Below, piece after piece: positions 61,033 through 64,000 of a stretch of 64,000 bases of DNA. Position 1 is the stretch's first letter, and every line of letters begins with the position of its first letter. The notes under the pieces were generated by a model that saw only the letters and a list, made by a program, of their open reading frames with translations, had not been told where the DNA came from and ran no database searches. Source of the stretch: Paracoccus marcusii (GTDB lineage Bacteria; Pseudomonadota; Alphaproteobacteria; Rhodobacterales; Rhodobacteraceae); NCBI RefSeq assembly GCF_028621715.1, contig NZ_CP117466.1, positions 692,501 to 756,500 on the forward strand, given 5' to 3'. The position numbers were made by a program, and so were the translations under genes.

Positions 61033-61853
61033 CAGTCGCGCAGCAGCTCGTTGATCGAGGTCTTGGACCGCGTCTGCGCGTCGACCCGCTTGACGATCAC
61101 CGCACAGTACAGGTTCACGCCGTTCTTGGACGGCATCGTGCCCGACACCACGACCGACCCCGCCGGAACCTCGCCATAGGTCACGCTGCCCGTCTCGCGG
61201 TCGACGATCTTGGTCGACTGGCCGATATAGACGCCCATCCCCAAGACCGATCCCTCGCGCACGATGCAGCCCTCGACCACCTCCGAACGCGCGCCGATGA
61301 AGCAGTCGTCCTCGATGATCGTCGGCCCCGCCTGCAGCGGCTCCAGCACGCCGCCGATGCCAACGCCGCCCGACAGGTGGACGTTCTTACCGATCTGCGC
61401 GCAGGACCCGACGGTGGCCCAGGTGTCGATCATCGCGCCCTCGCCCACATGGGCACCCAGGTTGACGAAGGACGGCATCAGCACCGCGCCCTTGCCGATG
61501 AACGCCGACCGCCGCACGATCGCGCCCGGCACGGCGCGGAACCCCGCGCGGCGCCAGTCGTCCTGGGTCCAGCCATGGAACTTGGACGGAACCTTGTCCC
61601 ACCACGAGGTGCCCTGCGGACCGCCGGCCATCTCCTCCATGTCGTTCAGGCGGAAGGACAGCAGCACCGCCTTTTTCGCCCACTGGTTCACGTGCCAGTC
61701 GGCGCCGCGCTTTTCGGCCACGCGCAGGGCACCGCTGTCCAGCTGATGCAGGGTCTCGCGCACGGCCTCGCGGGCGGCGCCCTGCGTGTCGGGGGTGATC
61801 TCGGCGCGGGCCTCCCACGCGGTTTCGATGGCTTGTTCCAGGTCTTGGGTCAT
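61032..61853 (-). CDS. dapD: Tetrahydrodipicolinate N-succinyltransferase DapD
   Basis: Succinylates tetrahydrodipicolinate in lysine and meso-diaminopimelate synthesis; 273 residues, the normal length. It has the left-handed beta-helix with hexapeptide repeats ([57 protein letters not shown]), the [34 protein letters not shown] stretch and a C-terminal [33 protein letters not shown]. It presumably works with the DapC-like aminotransferase at 34 kb. It diverges from the LOG gene. Confidence 0.96.
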   Translation of the reverse strand: MTQDLEQAIETAWEARAEITPDTQGAAREAVRETLHQLDSGALRVAEKRGADWHVNQWAKKAVLLSFRLNDMEEMAGGPQGTSWWDKVPSKFHGWTQDDWRRAGFRAVPGAIVRRSAFIGKGAVLMPSFVNLGAHVGEGAMIDTWATVGSCAQIGKNVHLSGGVGIGGVLEPLQAGPTIIEDDCFIGARSEVVEGCIVREGSVLGMGVYIGQSTKIVDRETGSVTYGEVPAGSVVVSGTMPSKNGVNLYCAVIVKRVDAQTRSKTSINELLRD

Positions 61854-61958
61854 CTTGGCCTCTTGCTGCTGTCGCGTCCGGGTGGAAACTGTTGCCTGTG
61901 GGCTATAAGCATCAACCAATGCACGCGCAATCCGCGCATCCCCCACCCCGAGGCCTTG

Positions 61959-62789
61959 ATGACCGATACGACCGAACAGGACCGCGCCCACACCCTGCCC
62001 GCCAGCAGCCGCGACGCGGCCCGCGCCCGGCACGTGCCCGACACGCCCCAGACCCGTGCGCCGTCCTATCAGCTGGCCTTCAGCGACCGCGACTTCCTGC
62101 TGCGCGAGGAGCTTCGCCCCGTCCGCCTGCAGCTGGAACTGCTGAAGCCCCAGATGATCATGGACGAACACGGCATCGAATCCACCGTGGTGATGTTCGG
62201 CGGCGCGCGCATCCCGGCGCCCGACGGCGCGGCCCGCGACGCCCGCAGCCCGGCCTTGGCCGAACTGTCGAAATACTATACCGAGGCGCGCCTGTTCGCC
62301 CGCCTGATGACCGAACGCAGCCTGGCGCAGGGCGGCAAGGACCTGGTCATCTGCACCGGCGGCGGCCCCGGCGTCATGGAGGCGGGCAACCTGGGCGCGC
62401 AGGAGGTCGGCGGCCAGTCGATCGGCCTGGGCATCGTGCTGCCGCACGAGCAGGCCCCCAACCCCTATGTCACGCCGGACCTGTGCTTCAACTTCCACTA
62501 TTTCGCGATCCGCAAGATGCATTTCCTGATGCGCGCCCGCGCCATCACGGTCTTCCCCGGCGGCTTCGGCACCCTGGACGAGCTGTTCGAGGCGCTGACC
62601 CTGATCCAGACCGGCCGCATGGCCCGCATCCCGGTCCTGCTGTTCGGGGCCGAGTTCTGGGACGGCATCATCAACTGGCAGGCCCTGGCCCGCGCCGGCA
62701 CGATCAGCGCGTCCGACCTGGACCTGATCCGCTATGTCGAGACCGCGGACGAGGCCGTGGCGATCATCGACGCCTGGTCGCCGGAATGA
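61959..62789 (+). CDS. LOG family protein (nucleoside 5'-monophosphate phosphoribohydrolase-like)
   Basis: Lysine-decarboxylase-like Rossmann protein of 276 residues. The LOG motif pair is present: [34 protein letters not shown] and [26 protein letters not shown], with the catalytic Arg/Glu in PGGFGTxDE. It hydrolyses purine nucleotide N-glycosidic bonds in characterised relatives. An N-terminal extension of about 60 residues is Arg/Ala-rich. There is no clear Shine-Dalgarno beyond GAGG at 61950. It precedes rsgA by 40 bases. Confidence 0.9.
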   Translation: MTDTTEQDRAHTLPASSRDAARARHVPDTPQTRAPSYQLAFSDRDFLLREELRPVRLQLELLKPQMIMDEHGIESTVVMFGGARIPAPDGAARDARSPALAELSKYYTEARLFARLMTERSLAQGGKDLVICTGGGPGVMEAGNLGAQEVGGQSIGLGIVLPHEQAPNPYVTPDLCFNFHYFAIRKMHFLMRARAITVFPGGFGTLDELFEALTLIQTGRMARIPVLLFGAEFWDGIINWQALARAGTISASDLDLIRYVETADEAVAIIDAWSPE

Positions 62790-62829
62790 AACGCTTGCAT
62801 CGCGGCCATGGCCCGATCATGCAGATCGC

Positions 62830-63837
62830 ATGACACGCGCGCTGGACGATCTGGGCTGGGGGCCCTTCTTTGCCGATCAGGTCACCGATGACGATGCGGG
62901 GCTGGTGCCCATGCGCATCGCCGCGGTGCACCGGTCGCGGCTGATGGCCGAAACCGGGGCGGGCCAGGTCCGGCTGGACCTGCCGCTGCATGCCACGACC
63001 GCAGACTTTGCGGTGGGCGACTGGGTGCTGGCCAAGGGCGACACGCGCGTGGTGGCCCGCCTGCTGGACCGCCGCGCCCTGCTGCGTCGCCGGACCGAGG
63101 GGGCGGATGCCCGCCAGCTGATCGCCGCCAACGTGGACACGCTGTTCGTGGTCACGTCGTGCAACGACGATTTCAACCCGGCCCGCCTGGAACGCTATCT
63201 GGCCCTGGCGAACGAGGCCGGGACGGACCCGGTGATCGTGCTGACCAAGATCGACAAGGTCGACGACCCGTCGGCCTGGGTCGACCGCGCCCGCACCCTG
63301 CAGCGCGGGCTGCAGGTCGTGGCGCTGAACGCCAAGTCGCCCGATGCGGCGGCCGTGCTGGCACCCTGGTGCGGACCGGGGCGGACGGTCGCGCTGGTGG
63401 GCTCGTCCGGAGTGGGCAAATCGACGCTGCTGAACACGCTGTCGGGCCGCGATGCCCAGGCCACCGGGGAGATCCGCGAATCGGACGCCAAGGGGCGGCA
63501 CACCACCACTGCGCGGTCGCTGCATCCGGTGGCGGGCGGGGGCTGGGTCATCGACACGCCCGGCATGCGCACGCTGCACGTGGCCGATGTCGCCGTGGGC
63601 ATCGAGATGCTGTTCGCCGAGATCACCGAACTGGCCCCCCATTGCCGGTTCCGCGACTGCACCCATGCGCATGAACCGGGCTGCGCGGTGCAGGCGGCCG
63701 TGCGCGCCGGCACGCTGGACGCGGACCGCCTGGAACGCTGGCGCAAGCTGCACGACGAGAACCGCGACAACACCCCCGTCCAGACCGGGCCCCGCGGCAA
63801 CCGCACGACCCTGCCCCGCGGCGGCAGGCGGCGCTGA
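62830..63837 (+). CDS. rsgA: Ribosome small-subunit-dependent GTPase RsgA
   Basis: Late 30S assembly GTPase of 335 residues. OB domain (about 25-80), then the circularly permuted GTPase: LTKIDKVDD (G4), VALVGSSGVGKSTLLNTL (G1) and WVIDTPGMRTL (G3). The C-terminal zinc finger is in APHCRFRDCTHAHEPGCAV, followed by a basic tail ending GGRRR. The chosen ATG has weak ribosome-binding support. It is the last full gene in the window. Confidence 0.94.
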   Translation: MTRALDDLGWGPFFADQVTDDDAGLVPMRIAAVHRSRLMAETGAGQVRLDLPLHATTADFAVGDWVLAKGDTRVVARLLDRRALLRRRTEGADARQLIAANVDTLFVVTSCNDDFNPARLERYLALANEAGTDPVIVLTKIDKVDDPSAWVDRARTLQRGLQVVALNAKSPDAAAVLAPWCGPGRTVALVGSSGVGKSTLLNTLSGRDAQATGEIRESDAKGRHTTTARSLHPVAGGGWVIDTPGMRTLHVADVAVGIEMLFAEITELAPHCRFRDCTHAHEPGCAVQAAVRAGTLDADRLERWRKLHDENRDNTPVQTGPRGNRTTLPRGGRRR

Positions 63838-64000
63838 TGATCACTGCTCCCGCAATCATGTTGCACGCGCTGGGGGAGAGGTCGTCCCCTGGGGGACGTT
63901 TCCCGGTTTGGGCAGCCGTTGTTGCTGCAAGCGTCGTCGAACAGCCAAGCACATAGGCCGCGTCCTGCATCACGATGGCTCAGGTCGCCGATGAAGCCAC
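63838..64000. other. Right-edge region without a supported gene
   Basis: After the rsgA stop lies an inverted repeat CGTCCC/GGGACG (63883-63898) with a TTTCCCGGTTT tail, a weak terminator candidate. An ATG at 63975 (MAQVADEA...) runs off the edge but lacks a visible Shine-Dalgarno, so a gene start there cannot be supported. Confidence 0.4.

Noticed and set aside
63623..63973. Leftward 116-codon ORF at the right edge
   Set aside because: It overlaps the conserved C-terminus of rsgA, has Cys/Arg-rich low-complexity content and no family resemblance.

Overview
The window is a GC-rich (by eye well above 60 %), densely packed bacterial chromosome segment from an alphaproteobacterium of the Rhodobacteraceae/Paracoccaceae type, most like Paracoccus. 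The signs are a Rhodobacter-type porin, the envelope regulator CenR, the DUF3576-leuS-lptE-holA cluster, the rsmB-purH-lspA-DUF3035-M16-M16 cluster, and several families centred on alphaproteobacteria (DUF1674, DUF2478, MbfA, DUF3775). I see no rRNA, tRNA, insertion sequence, prophage or CRISPR array. Nearly all of it looks like vertically inherited core or near-core chromosome.

Layout. 1-3 kb: left-truncated msrP, then recQ and a YggT protein read leftward. 3.2-7.6 kb: a rightward run with a thioesterase-like protein, a UMF1 transporter, mepA, a phytase-like esterase and a queuosine-precursor transporter that carries a candidate preQ1 riboswitch. 7.6-7.8 kb: an apparent structured RNA gene with an 18-codon ORF and its own terminator. 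7.9-11 kb: lactate permease and thiolase (leftward). 11-12.8 kb: ModE-like regulator, muramidase-like lipoprotein, GST. 12.8-18.7 kb: leftward leuS-lptE-holA-flavoprotein cluster. 18.9-23 kb: porin, YggS, L,D-transpeptidase/ribA and cenR. 23-28 kb: glutathionyl-hydroquinone reductase, MFS, xthA, nhaC. 28-30.5 kb: thioredoxin/TPR, Lon-N, Trm112-like and rhomboid genes. 30.5-36.8 kb: leftward DUF2268, ftsK, aminotransferase, amidase and SDHAF4-like genes. 36.9-47.8 kb: rightward rsmB, purH, lspA, DUF3035, P450, paired M16 peptidases, mutL and DUF3775. 47.8-52.8 kb: PQQ sugar dehydrogenase, saccharopine dehydrogenase, MBL hydrolase, RluA, LysE and msrC. 52.9-57.6 kb: a NarX/NarL-type two-component pair followed by DUF2478, TusA, a ferritin-like iron exporter (MbfA) and an AEC carrier. 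57.6-63.8 kb: gabT, crotonase, ExoD, YaiI, dapD, LOG and rsgA.

Functional themes. Envelope biogenesis and remodelling is prominent: lptE, mepA, the L,D-transpeptidase, the muramidase-like lipoprotein, lspA, the porin, cenR, ftsK and the M16 pair. Methionine sulfoxide repair appears twice (MsrP for periplasmic protein, MsrC for free methionine). Lysine metabolism is spread over dapD, a DapC-like aminotransferase, saccharopine dehydrogenase and a LysE exporter. Translational coupling through 1- or 4-base start/stop overlaps is common.

The most unusual item is the 7.62-7.82 kb transcript. Its Shine-Dalgarno copies almost the whole complement of the 16S 3' tail, and about 115 bases downstream it carries a 13-base mimic of that tail which can pair with it. 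The next is a compact H-type pseudoknot with preQ1-I hallmarks directly before the VUT/YhhQ-type transporter gene.
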